From positions 294,150-358,149 of the forward strand of contig JAFLSW010000001.1 in NCBI GenBank assembly GCA_022510725.1: a stretch of 64,000 nt of DNA. Reading direction: 5' to 3'. The notes beneath the pieces were generated by a model. That model saw only the letters and a program-made list of their open reading frames with translations, was not told where the DNA came from and searched no databases. The translations under genes were made by a program, and so were the position numbers. Source of the stretch: Lachnospiraceae bacterium (GTDB lineage Bacteria > Bacillota > Clostridia > Lachnospirales > Lachnospiraceae). Shown here in pieces: positions 8,328 through 17,547 of this stretch (its first letter is position 1; the number at the start of each line of letters is the position of its first letter).

Positions 8328-8669
8328 TTGCAGGGACGATATGAACAGCAAATGAAAAAGGGAGTTCTGGAGATGCTGGTCCTGCGTCAGCTTTTTGAGG
8401 AAGAGAAATACGGATATCAGCTGATCAGCGAGTTGAAAGAAAAAAGTGAAGGGCTATTTTCCTTAAAAGAAGGAACGCTGTATCCGATCTTATATCGTCT
8501 GGAAGACGACGGTTATATCAAAAGCCACTGGAAGGAGCCAACCGGCAGGGAAACATCCAGAAAATATTACAAGATCACGGAGTCCGGAAAGGATGCTTTG
8601 CTTGAACTGAATGGACTTTGGCAGGGATTTTCCTGCCAGATCTCAAAGATGATGGAGGGAATATCATGA
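8328..8669 (+). CDS. PadR family transcriptional regulator
   Basis: A 113-residue winged-helix regulator with the PadR pattern: MKKGVLEMLVLRQL, GYQLISEL, then EGTLYPILYRLEDDGYI and RKYYKIT. The track starts it at 8247, but AGGAGGG sits five bases before TTG 8328, which gives the normal PadR length, so I use that start. PadR proteins repress neighbouring genes, often in response to envelope stress or small ligands. The stop overlaps the ATG of the next gene (ATGA), so the two are coupled. The inverted repeat at 8214-8232 is the likely operator. Confidence 0.92.
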   Translation: MQGRYEQQMKKGVLEMLVLRQLFEEEKYGYQLISELKEKSEGLFSLKEGTLYPILYRLEDDGYIKSHWKEPTGRETSRKYYKITESGKDALLELNGLWQGFSCQISKMMEGIS

Positions 8670-9313
8670 ATAAAGACCAATATGTAAAAGCGGTGTTAAA
8701 AAAACTGAAATGTACCAAGGCCAGGAAAAAGGAGATCGGAAAAGAACTGGCGGCAGACATCGATGCGGCTTTGGAAAAGGGAGAAACCATAGAAGAGGTC
8801 ATTTCCAAAATGGGTGCCGCAGATATGGCAAAGGAATTTAATGATAATTTTTCCGAAGAAGAATTGAAAAAGGCAAAACGAAATAAGCTCTGTACCGTCT
8901 TAGTCATCATAGCGGTGGTCATCATCCTGCTTATTGCAGGCGGATACTGGCTTTTGCCCAAAAGTTACCCTATTGAGCATGGCGGGCAGTTTCGTGAGGA
9001 AGAGATAAAGCAGACGGTAGATACAGTTATTGCCTGCTTTAATGATGAAGATTATGAAGCGCTGCGGGCTATGTGTTATTCCGAACAGATGCGGGCAGCT
9101 ATGAACAAGGAAACTCTGGATCAGGCAAAAGCTATGGTAGGAAATGATTGGGGAGAATTTCAGGGGATCGGCAATACCTATATGTCAAAAGTAGAACAGA
9201 TGGGTAGTCATGTAGGCGTTGTGCAGGTCAATGCCAACTATAAAAATGCAGCAGTAACCTATACTTTGATGCTGTCCGAGGATCTGAAGCTGATGGGATT
9301 TTATATAAAATGA
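8666..9313 (+). CDS. HAAS/DUF3887-type membrane protein partnered with PadR
   Basis: A 215-residue protein. Residues 1-70 form a helical segment like the HAAS/DUF1700 domain that commonly accompanies PadR regulators. A transmembrane helix follows at about 78-98, then an extracytoplasmic domain resembling DUF3887 (a cone-like fold with a VIACFNDEDYEAL start). The ATG at 8666 overlaps the PadR stop and follows GGAGGG; the track start at 8618 is upstream of this site. HAAS proteins are thought to signal to the PadR partner. The role of the external domain is unknown. Confidence 0.75.
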   Translation: MNKDQYVKAVLKKLKCTKARKKEIGKELAADIDAALEKGETIEEVISKMGAADMAKEFNDNFSEEELKKAKRNKLCTVLVIIAVVIILLIAGGYWLLPKSYPIEHGGQFREEEIKQTVDTVIACFNDEDYEALRAMCYSEQMRAAMNKETLDQAKAMVGNDWGEFQGIGNTYMSKVEQMGSHVGVVQVNANYKNAAVTYTLMLSEDLKLMGFYIK

Positions 9314-9350
9314 CCCTGTGGTAAAGCAGTTGAGTTAGGAGGGGGAGCTG

Positions 9351-9737
9351 ATGAAATTCAAAGGGAAAATAGCGATCTGGGTTTGGGCTGTCTTTTTTGG
9401 TTCCAATGGCCTGCTGATCTATGAACTGATCTTTTCGCCGGATAGTATAGCGGTACTGCTTGCTACCTTATTCTTATTTAATCTCATATTCCTGCCCATA
9501 CTCGTCAGAAACTATGTCTTTATCGGCGAGGATGAAGTCATGATCTGTTTTGGATTTAGCAAAGATGCCATCAAGCTTTCGGATATTGTGAAAGTGTATG
9601 AAACCCACAATCCCATTGCTTCCAGCGCCGCATCCTTAGACCGCATCGTGATAAAGGGAAAAAATAATGAGATCATGTGCTCCGTTAAAGAGAAAGCAAG
9701 GTTTCTGGAAGAACTGAAAAAATATACGAAAGAGTGA
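9351..9737 (+). CDS. Small PH-like membrane protein
   Basis: A 128-residue protein with two closely spaced hydrophobic helices (about 8-28 and 35-58) followed by a beta-rich domain, the arrangement of bacterial PH-domain (bPH_6/YyaB-like) membrane proteins. GGAGGGG precedes the ATG. It follows the PadR/DUF3887 pair by 37 bases and may be the third gene of that operon. No enzymatic motif is visible. Confidence 0.6.
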   Translation: MKFKGKIAIWVWAVFFGSNGLLIYELIFSPDSIAVLLATLFLFNLIFLPILVRNYVFIGEDEVMICFGFSKDAIKLSDIVKVYETHNPIASSAASLDRIVIKGKNNEIMCSVKEKARFLEELKKYTKE

Positions 9738-9814
9738 TCCTGTTGCCAAAGAAGCGCCCTACATGGTATGGTAGTATCAGGAACATACTATGAGAAAAGG
9801 CAGGCAAAAAGATC

Positions 9815-10567
9815 ATGAAAGAAGAGACAAGGGTTTTCCTGATGGAAAATGCAGAGGAACAATATAGAGATTTTTCTAAAAGTCTGATACCCGGCGATAT
9901 CAATATGCTGGGTATCAGGCTTCCTATTTTGCGCAAAAAAGCCAAAGAACTGGCAAAGGGAAATTGGAAAGAGGAACTGGAATCGGAAGATATTTATTTT
10001 GAAGAAGTGATGCTTCGGGGCATGATGCTAAGCTATGCAAAGGGCAGACTTGATGAAATCCTCCCCTATATAGAGGCTTATATTCCAAAGGTCAACAACT
10101 GGTCGGTGTGCGACAGCGTATTTTCCAAAATGGATGTGCTGCGGACAGACAGGGAAAGGACATGGGAATGGATACAGCCTTATTTATACTCGGATGAAGA
10201 ATTTAAGCAGCGGGTGGGCATCATTATTATGATGCAGCACATTTTAAAATGCGATGAAAAAGGGCACACCCTAAAACGCCTGCGTACCATTTCTTATGAA
10301 GACTGTCTGAATAAAGAGGAGGAAGAGGGATTATATCTGGGCAGGATATTAGAGGCTTTAGATCGTCCTTTTCCCACATACTACGCTTCCATGGCAGCAG
10401 CCTGGACCATTGCGGAAGCCTTTTGCTGCTTTCCGGCAAATGTGTATGCCTTCTTGCAGGATAACAAGATGGATGATGCAACCTATAACAGAGCGCTGCA
10501 AAAGATCAGGGAATCCCTGATACCGGATAAAAAGGTCAAAGAGAAGATCAAAGAAATGAAAAGGTAA
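9815..10567 (+). CDS. AlkD-like DNA alkylation repair glycosylase
   Basis: A 250-residue all-helical protein of the AlkD/HEAT-like repeat family, which removes positively charged 3- and 7-alkylated purines without base flipping. NNWSVCD contains the Trp and Asp that correspond to the catalytic pocket of AlkD, and AAAWTIAE carries the second conserved Trp. Length matches the family (220-250). GGCAGGCAAAAAG precedes the ATG. The gene is followed by an 80-base purine-rich stretch before glpK. It appears complete and intact. Confidence 0.88.
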   Translation: MKEETRVFLMENAEEQYRDFSKSLIPGDINMLGIRLPILRKKAKELAKGNWKEELESEDIYFEEVMLRGMMLSYAKGRLDEILPYIEAYIPKVNNWSVCDSVFSKMDVLRTDRERTWEWIQPYLYSDEEFKQRVGIIIMMQHILKCDEKGHTLKRLRTISYEDCLNKEEEEGLYLGRILEALDRPFPTYYASMAAAWTIAEAFCCFPANVYAFLQDNKMDDATYNRALQKIRESLIPDKKVKEKIKEMKR

Positions 10568-10601
10568 AAGAAAAGAAACGGTAACAAAAATGAAACGATA
10601 A

Positions 10602-12131
<1,530 letters not shown>

Positions 12132-12165
12132 ATTGTTAACCATTAAAAGAAATGAGGTTGACAAT
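12132..12165 (+). promoter_or_regulatory. BirA operator upstream of bioY
   Basis: TTGTTAACC and GGTTGACAA are inverted arms separated by 14 bases with one mismatch, matching the known BirA biotin-operator pattern. The right arm overlaps the -35 box of the bioY promoter, so biotinyl-AMP-bound BirA would block transcription. The site is only a few bases after the glpK stop. Confidence 0.85.
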
Positions 12166-12187
12166 ATCTTTCCGATTGTGCTATGCT
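12158..12187 (+). promoter_or_regulatory. bioY promoter
   Basis: TTGACA is separated by 18 bases from TATGCT. The -35 box lies within the right arm of the BirA operator. Confidence 0.7.
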
Positions 12188-12283
12188 TGGTGGGACGATA
12201 AGGAAAGAAGGATACACAATATGAGTAATATGACATCTACAAAATTAAGCAGCATTTCTATTACAAAAGGAGAAGGGCATAAA

Positions 12284-12811
12284 ATGCGCACTCTGGATCT
12301 GGCCTATATCGGCATGTTTGTGGCATTGACGGCGATCTGTTCCCAGATTCAGATTCCATTGTCTGTTCCCTTTACCTTACAGACCTTTGCAGTGCTGATC
12401 GCAGTTTCCCTGTTGGGACTGGGAAGAGGTCTGGCGGCAGTACTCATCTATATTCTCTTAGGCACCATCGGCGTTCCCGTCTTTGCCGGATTTACGGGAG
12501 GCTACGGGATCTTGTTGGGAAATACCGGCGGATATATTGTTGGTTTTATTTTTACGGCATTGGTAACCGGCAGCATACAAAAGCTCTTTGGCAAAAAGCT
12601 TCCTGTTATGATCATTTCCATGGTCTTGGGGATCCTTGCCTGCTATGTCTTCGGAACGGCATGGTTTATACTGTTTTATACAAGAACAGAAGGCGCCATC
12701 AGCCTTATGACGGCATTGGCATGGTGCGTCTTTCCCTTTATCATTCCTGACCTATGCAAGATCGCTTTGGCAATCTTTTTGGATAAAAGACTTGCCGGGT
12801 TTATCAAATGA
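12284..12811 (+). CDS. bioY: Biotin ECF transporter substrate-binding subunit BioY
   Basis: A 175-residue membrane protein with six predicted helices and the BioY features: an N-terminal AYIGMFVALTAICSQI helix, VPFTLQTFAVL, and a long glycine-rich segment (GFTGGYGILLGNTGGYIVG). BioY is the S-component that captures biotin and works with ECF ATPases encoded elsewhere. The track starts at 12152 and an ATG occurs at 12221, but AAGGAGAAGGG lies seven bases before ATG 12284, which also gives the usual BioY length. The BirA operator upstream independently supports the assignment. The stop overlaps the next start (ATGA). Confidence 0.94.
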   Translation: MRTLDLAYIGMFVALTAICSQIQIPLSVPFTLQTFAVLIAVSLLGLGRGLAAVLIYILLGTIGVPVFAGFTGGYGILLGNTGGYIVGFIFTALVTGSIQKLFGKKLPVMIISMVLGILACYVFGTAWFILFYTRTEGAISLMTALAWCVFPFIIPDLCKIALAIFLDKRLAGFIK

Positions 12812-13188
12812 TCCGGTTAAGACCCCATCACGGATTGTGCATCCGGCACTTTGAAGGGGTGGGTTATTCGGAAGAGTTTGTACGAAACATGGAACGCTTG
12901 ATCCAATTTTTGGAAGAAGATACCCCGATTCAGCTGACTGACGGGGCGGATGAGATCTGTGCCTGCTGTCCCTATCTGGAAAAAGGGGGATGCAGAACCA
13001 AAGAAAAAGTGGATCGATATGATAAAAAAGTTTTAGAGGCAGTGGGGCTTGTGCCGAGAACAGTCATTACCTATCAAGCTTTCCGGGAAAAAATAAAGGA
13101 AGACATTGTAAAGCCTCAAAAAGAAAGAGAAATCTGCGGTAACTGTAGATTTGCCCATATCTGCCACCAAATAACGGGTGAAAAATAA
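12808..13188 (+). CDS. DUF1284 domain protein, Cys-rich (probable metal or Fe-S binding)
   Basis: A 126-residue protein starting MIRLRPHHGLCIRHFEG, the typical DUF1284 N-terminus with clustered His. It has Cys groups CACC, a single GGC and CGNCRFAHIC, which suggest an iron-sulfur or zinc site. The ATG overlaps the bioY stop, so it is probably co-transcribed with bioY under BirA control. DUF1284 has no established function. A link to biotin or sulfur chemistry would be a guess from context. Confidence 0.85.
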   Translation: MIRLRPHHGLCIRHFEGVGYSEEFVRNMERLIQFLEEDTPIQLTDGADEICACCPYLEKGGCRTKEKVDRYDKKVLEAVGLVPRTVITYQAFREKIKEDIVKPQKEREICGNCRFAHICHQITGEK

Positions 13189-13203
13189 AAAACTTCATTT
13201 TTC

Positions 13204-13234
13204 TTGTGGAAAATGTGCTAACCTATGTTATAAT
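13204..13234 (+). promoter_or_regulatory. Promoter of the Ser/Thr kinase gene
   Basis: An extended -10 box (TGTTATAAT) is preceded 19 bases upstream by TTGTGG. The -10 is strong and the -35 weak. The start codon is about 25 bases downstream of the expected start point. Confidence 0.6.
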
Positions 13235-13262
13235 AGCATTATAACTGCGTTAGGAGTAGACC

Positions 13263-14630
13263 ATGGACATCAGCAAGATTTGTTTTAACTGCATGAAGGG
13301 TGAAGTGGACGAGGCAGGTGTCTGCAGCCATTGTGGCAAGCAATTCTCAGACATTAAGCTAAGCGAGAGTTATTTACCGATCGGAAGCTTTCTTCGAGAC
13401 AAATACCTTATTGGAAGAGTTCTTGGAGAAGGCGGTTTTGGCATTACCTATATCGGATATGATATCAACCTGGATACCCAGGTAGCGGTAAAGGAGTTTT
13501 TCCCTCGCAACTATGCCAGCAGGGAAAGAGGAGACGGCGCCCAGGTCATTCCTAATGAAGGAGAAGCAGAGGAGTTTTTCTTTAAGCAAAGAGACCGGTT
13601 CTTAGGTGAGGCAAAGCGACTTGCCAAATTCCGTAATACTCCGGCTATCGTATCCGTGTTGGACTTCTTTAAAGATAACGGGACCGCCTATCTGGTCATG
13701 AACTATGTAGACGGTATGACCCTTCGGAACCTGTTGGAGTTTTCCGACGGCAGGATCACAGTAGAAGAGGCCTTAAAGATCATTGAGCCGGTTATGCTCG
13801 CTTTAAAAGAAATCCATGCAGAGGGCTTTATCCATAGAGATATCAGCCCGGACAATATCATGATCTCCAATTTGAGCAACCGTGTCTATCTGATTGATTT
13901 CGGTACGGCTCGTGAAAACTCTATCAATGAAGACAAGACGGTATCCGTCTTTAAGAAATCCGGCTATACGCCGCCGGAGCAGCTTCGCACCAAAGGCAAA
14001 CAGGGACCCTGGACAGATATCTACGCTTTGTGCGGCACCATATATCGCTGTATTGTGGGCGTGAAGCCTTTGGATGTAACGGATCGTCTGTTTGGTGAGG
14101 AACTGGTGAAGCCCAGCCAGTATGGTATCCCCATTTCCCCCCAGATCGAAGCCGCGATCATGAAAGGAATGGAGATCCACAACGAAGACCGTTTTCAGAC
14201 CATAGACGAATTATATAATGCCATTTACAATAGTGAAGCATGGGCCAATGCCAGCGACAAGGATCAGGAATATACCAAAGTCGTGGAGGCAGTCCGTAAC
14301 TATAAGCTTCGTGGCAATCCCCGCCCCAAGGTTGAAGTGATGTACAAAAAGATGGCGGAAGACAGGAATAACGGCGTGTCACAGGTAAGTGCTCCCGTTT
14401 ATGAAAACGAGCAAGAGGCTATCTTAAAAAGTGTGGAGGCGTATAAAAAGAGCCCTGAGTATATGGCGGCTTATGACAAGTTTGTCAAGGAGGATCCCGA
14501 TTACTTAAGGCAGCTGGAACTTTTAAAAGCCCGAGAAGTAGTAAAGAACTTTAAAGCCGGCCGGCAGTTGGATGCTTCAGATAACAAGATGATCGATGAT
14601 CTCATGAAAAATGAATGGGGTAAGAAATAA
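13263..14630 (+). CDS. Eukaryotic-like Ser/Thr protein kinase with N-terminal zinc ribbon
   Basis: A 455-residue cytoplasmic kinase. Residues 7-26 contain CFNCMKG...CSHCG, a zinc-ribbon pair. The kinase domain (about 38-320) has the glycine loop GEGGFGITYIG, the catalytic Lys in VAVKEFF, HRDISPDN as catalytic loop (usual bacterial form is HRDLKPxN), LIDFGTAR as metal-binding loop and GYTPPEQ in the activation segment. All catalytic residues are present. The last 130 residues are charged and helical without transmembrane helix or PASTA repeats, so this is not the usual PrkC. No phosphatase gene is adjacent; substrates are unknown. Confidence 0.92.
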   Translation: MDISKICFNCMKGEVDEAGVCSHCGKQFSDIKLSESYLPIGSFLRDKYLIGRVLGEGGFGITYIGYDINLDTQVAVKEFFPRNYASRERGDGAQVIPNEGEAEEFFFKQRDRFLGEAKRLAKFRNTPAIVSVLDFFKDNGTAYLVMNYVDGMTLRNLLEFSDGRITVEEALKIIEPVMLALKEIHAEGFIHRDISPDNIMISNLSNRVYLIDFGTARENSINEDKTVSVFKKSGYTPPEQLRTKGKQGPWTDIYALCGTIYRCIVGVKPLDVTDRLFGEELVKPSQYGIPISPQIEAAIMKGMEIHNEDRFQTIDELYNAIYNSEAWANASDKDQEYTKVVEAVRNYKLRGNPRPKVEVMYKKMAEDRNNGVSQVSAPVYENEQEAILKSVEAYKKSPEYMAAYDKFVKEDPDYLRQLELLKAREVVKNFKAGRQLDASDNKMIDDLMKNEWGKK

Positions 14631-14654
14631 ATCTGAAATGCCGCAAAATCAAGG

Positions 14655-14690
14655 GACAGGATGGAAAATGACCATCCTGTCTTATTTTTG
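14655..14690 (+). terminator. Terminator after the kinase gene
   Basis: GACAGGATGG and CCATCCTGTC form a perfect 10-base stem with a seven-base loop, followed by TTATTTTT. It isolates the kinase gene from spoVAD. Confidence 0.85.
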
Positions 14691-14762
14691 TGCAGACTCC
14701 TATATCTATATATTGACCGAATTGCACTATTTTGGAAGAAAAACCACAATATCTTGTATTTT

Positions 14763-14790
14763 GCATGAAAAATTTCATAAAAACATAATA
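14763..14790 (+). promoter_or_regulatory. Possible sigma-G promoter for spoVAD
   Basis: GCATG fits the sigma-G -35 pattern GHATR, and CATAATA fits the -10 pattern CATnnTA, but the spacing is 16 bases where 17-18 is usual. It lies about 140 bases before the spoVAD start. Confidence 0.4.
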
Positions 14791-14801
14791 ACGAATAAAA
14801 C

Positions 14802-14848
14802 TTGACAAAATGAAAAATAAAATTGACAAAAAAGAGTAAATTTTGACA
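14802..14848 (+). repeat. Three evenly spaced TTGACA boxes upstream of spoVAD
   Basis: TTGACA occurs at 14802, 14823 and 14843, spaced 21 and 20 bases, in an AT-rich leader. None has a good -10 box at 17 bases. The spacing equals two helical turns, so these may be protein-binding half-sites and not promoters. Confidence 0.45.
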
Positions 14849-14929
14849 TGGAACATGCAAAATTAGAAAAACAGAATAAAATACCATGGATTTGAAATAC
14901 TAATGGAAAAAAATTAGGACGGTATTCGT

Positions 14930-15970
14930 ATGATGGATCATGAAGAAGCAATTTTTGCACTAGGAAAACAGAGCGTAAAGCTTCCTATGCCGATCTATGT
15001 CAGGGCAGCGGCCTCCGTAGTAGGAGAGAAAGAGGGAAAGGGACCTCTGGGAGATCAGTTTGACATGGTAGGAAGCGATGAGCTTTTTGGCTGTAAAACA
15101 TGGGAAGAGGCGGAAAGCACTTTACAAAAAGAGGCCGTGACCCTTGCCATGGGAAAGGCGGGGCTTTCCAAAGAGGATATCCGCTATCTGTTTGCGGGAG
15201 ATCTGCTGGGGCAGACCATAGCCACTTCCTTTGGTGTCAAAGATTTTGAAATCCCTTTATTTGGTTTGTTCGGTGCCTGCTCCACATGCGGAGAAAGCAT
15301 CAGCTTAGGCGCCATGCTCCTTGGAGGCGGCTTTGCAAAACATGTGGCATGTGTGACATCCAGCCACTTTGCCAGTGCGGAAAAGGAATTCCGTTTTCCC
15401 ATGGAATATGGAGGACAGCGTCCCCCCAGTGCCACCCGTACCGTGACCGGCTCCGGCGCTTTTATCCTGTCCACAGATGGAGGAAAAAACCCCTGTGCCC
15501 TGATCACAGGCATTACCACAGGAAAGATCGTAGACCTGGGCGTTAAGGACAGCTTTAATATGGGATGCAGTATGGCTCCTGCTGCGGCGGATGTGATCGC
15601 GGCAAACCTTGAGGATTTTCAGAGAAAGCCGGAGGATTATGACAGGATCATAACCGGCGACCTGGGCGAAGTGGGGCAGCAGGCACTACTGGAGCTGATG
15701 GAGCAGAAAGGCTATACCGTCAACAACCACATGGATTGTGGTATGGAGATATTTGATAAAGACCAGAAGGGAACTGTTGCGGGAGGAAGCGGCTGCGGTT
15801 GTTCAGCTGTGGTTCTGGCAGCGGATATTTTAAAGCGGCTTTCCACCGGGGAATATAAAAGAGTTCTCTTTGTACCCACAGGTGCTTTGTTAAATAAGAC
15901 CAGCTTTAATGAAGGTCAGACCATACCGGGAATCTGTCATGCGGTTGTGTTGGAAAGTTGTATGATGTAG
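14930..15970 (+). CDS. spoVAD: Stage V sporulation protein AD
   Basis: A 346-residue protein with a thiolase/KAS-like fold, the known structure of SpoVAD, which binds dipicolinic acid for uptake into the forespore. Recognisable segments are GACSTCGES around the pseudo-active-site Cys, SSHFASAEKEFRFPMEYGGQRPPSA, TVTGSGAFIL and GSGCGCSAVVL. Length is normal. The ribosome site (AGGACGG) is modest. It is flanked by terminators on both sides and so is monocistronic, separated from spoVAC and spoVAE by many unrelated genes, unlike the usual contiguous spoVA operon. Confidence 0.95.
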   Translation: MMDHEEAIFALGKQSVKLPMPIYVRAAASVVGEKEGKGPLGDQFDMVGSDELFGCKTWEEAESTLQKEAVTLAMGKAGLSKEDIRYLFAGDLLGQTIATSFGVKDFEIPLFGLFGACSTCGESISLGAMLLGGGFAKHVACVTSSHFASAEKEFRFPMEYGGQRPPSATRTVTGSGAFILSTDGGKNPCALITGITTGKIVDLGVKDSFNMGCSMAPAAADVIAANLEDFQRKPEDYDRIITGDLGEVGQQALLELMEQKGYTVNNHMDCGMEIFDKDQKGTVAGGSGCGCSAVVLAADILKRLSTGEYKRVLFVPTGALLNKTSFNEGQTIPGICHAVVLESCMM

Positions 15971-15974
15971 ATAT

Positions 15975-16004
15975 AAAAAGAGGTTGTGATCACAACCTCT
16001 TTTT
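15975..16004. terminator. Bidirectional terminator between spoVAD and the ICMT-like gene
   Basis: A perfect 30-base palindrome centred on TGATCA, with five A on the left and five T on the right (AAAAAGAGGTTGTGA and its complement). It can terminate both convergent genes. Confidence 0.85.
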
Positions 16005-16018
16005 GTTTTCAGGTATTT

Positions 16019-17329
16019 TTAACAAAACATTGGGAGGAATGTCGATAATAGGAATAACAATAATAGTATCAATGGTAGTATTAAAATAATTTTGGTCAGT
16101 ATTCCCAATTCCGGTATCTCTATTTTTCGACCAATATATCTTTTCACCTTTTCCATATATGCTAAATATTCATCCTTAAATACAGACATCAGATAAGGTT
16201 CCCTTACATGAACGACATAAAGATGGAATATCATTATGCTAAAAATAGTTATCCATAATAAGATTTGATTAAAAAACAGAAGAAGAATACCGATGTATAC
16301 CAGATCAAAACCTAAGATTGCAGGATTACGGCTAAACCCATAGATGCCCTTTGGGACAAGTATGGTTTCACCCGAATCGGATATTTCTGTCTTCCAGCTA
16401 TCATTCATTGTCATGGCCGCAAGGATAAAAACAATGATACCCAAAAAGCTTGTAACAATTCCCAGGTTCCGAATCCATATAGGAAAGCCGGTGGTTTTAC
16501 AAAAAATACTGACTAATTCAGCCAGGGAAACCAGGCAGGCAGCGATTTTTCCCATGATCACAATTCCTTTTTTTTCAATGGACTTGCCTTTTTGGGGCTG
16601 CGCTGTCTTAATTCCTTTTTTCCTTTGGCTAAATATCCTGATAAAGCAGCAGGCATAAAGTGCTGCCAAGGTCACCACTGCCGGGATCTGATAGTGCAGT
16701 TCTTTCGAAAAATTTTGATAGACCTCTGCATGTTCTACATTATCATCTATGGTTGCATCCATAAACCTGAAATATCCCAAATTGTCCATAGAGTATCTCG
16801 AACGGTATCCTAAGGCCTCAAAATAGTCCCTTAAGAAGATATCAAAAAGAAACTGCTTTTTTTCGGTGTTTTCCGGATCGTTGGTTTCATAGACCAGAAG
16901 TTTTTCATCTACATAATAGATATATAGATAATAGTCTCGTGAAGTTATGTGGCCTTCCTCATTATAATAACTATATGAATATTCAAACCACATCTGCCTT
17001 TCCTGATCTTTCGTCTTTGCAACGCAATAAATAGATAGGAATTCATTTTCACCTAAGATCCCCTTGCGATAGTATTCTTCAAATAGAGTGTCTGCAAAAC
17101 ATAAGTCAATGCCAATCTCTCTGGGTTCAATCTGAGGCATAAAGCGAAAATTACCATGGTATGGTTTGAATAGACTGTAGTGGTATTCCTCAGCACTGGT
17201 GATTCTGGAATGATACATCTCATCAAACACATTTTCTACCTGATCCGGTCTTATCATTGCAAGTATAAATAGATTTAGCAACAGTGATATTATCACTAAT
17301 TTACCGAAAGTTTCTTTTATCTCTTCCAT
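16019..17329 (-). CDS. Membrane protein with C-terminal ICMT/PEMT-like methyltransferase domain
   Basis: A 436-residue protein. It has an N-terminal membrane helix (about 10-26), an extracytoplasmic domain of about 170 residues that I do not recognise, then several helices. From about residue 310 the sequence matches the isoprenylcysteine carboxyl methyltransferase/phospholipid methyltransferase (ICMT/PEMT) type: GIYGFSRNPAILGF, two helices, then HVREPYLMSVFKDEYLAYMEKV, where the RNP and the Glu-Pro segment belong to the S-adenosylmethionine-binding half. The substrate is unknown. Its promoter lies directly downstream of LytTR-type repeats shared with the next operon, so it is a likely target of the adjacent two-component system. 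Confidence 0.75.
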   Translation of the reverse strand: MEEIKETFGKLVIISLLLNLFILAMIRPDQVENVFDEMYHSRITSAEEYHYSLFKPYHGNFRFMPQIEPREIGIDLCFADTLFEEYYRKGILGENEFLSIYCVAKTKDQERQMWFEYSYSYYNEEGHITSRDYYLYIYYVDEKLLVYETNDPENTEKKQFLFDIFLRDYFEALGYRSRYSMDNLGYFRFMDATIDDNVEHAEVYQNFSKELHYQIPAVVTLAALYACCFIRIFSQRKKGIKTAQPQKGKSIEKKGIVIMGKIAACLVSLAELVSIFCKTTGFPIWIRNLGIVTSFLGIIVFILAAMTMNDSWKTEISDSGETILVPKGIYGFSRNPAILGFDLVYIGILLLFFNQILLWITIFSIMIFHLYVVHVREPYLMSVFKDEYLAYMEKVKRYIGRKIEIPELGILTKIILILPLILLLLFLLSTFLPMFC

Positions 17330-17386
17330 GATGCTATCCTTTCATTAGCACATCTGTTTCTGGCCATTAGTTTATTTGCCTACGAA

Positions 17387-17413
17387 AGTATAATCTATTA
17401 AGTTGTCTGTCAA
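17387..17413 (-). promoter_or_regulatory. Promoter of the ICMT-like gene
   Basis: On the minus strand TTGACA is followed by TATACT at 15 bases or TACTTT at 17 bases. The short or weak -10 placement suggests dependence on an activator, and the LytTR-type repeats end nine bases before the -35 box. Confidence 0.6.
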
Positions 17414-17415
17414 TA

Positions 17416-17461
17416 GATTTTGCACCAGGTACAGATTTTTTGCGCGAGATACAGATTTTTT
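17416..17461 (-). promoter_or_regulatory. LytTR-type direct repeats, left copy
   Basis: On the minus strand ATCTGTATCTCGCGCAAAA is followed at 21 bases by ATCTGTACCTGGTGCAAAA, then TTGACA. The same array with the same spacing occurs at 19849-19897 in the opposite orientation. Paired direct repeats two helical turns apart, next to a -35 box, are the expected binding pattern of a LytTR regulator, which is encoded just to the right. The array also lies upstream of the regulator's own -10 box. Confidence 0.75.
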
Positions 17462-17471
17462 ACTGCAAATA

Positions 17472-17480
17472 TGGTAAAAT
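17472..17480 (+). promoter_or_regulatory. Extended -10 of the LytTR regulator gene
   Basis: TGGTAAAAT is an extended -10 box about 68 bases before the GTG start. No consensus -35 is present; the LytTR-type repeats occupy that region, which would allow autoregulation. Confidence 0.5.
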
Positions 17481-17547
17481 GTTCGCAAACACAATGAGTC
17501 AGCGTAATCATGGCATAATGAGCCCAAGAGAGTCGGAGGATAGATCG

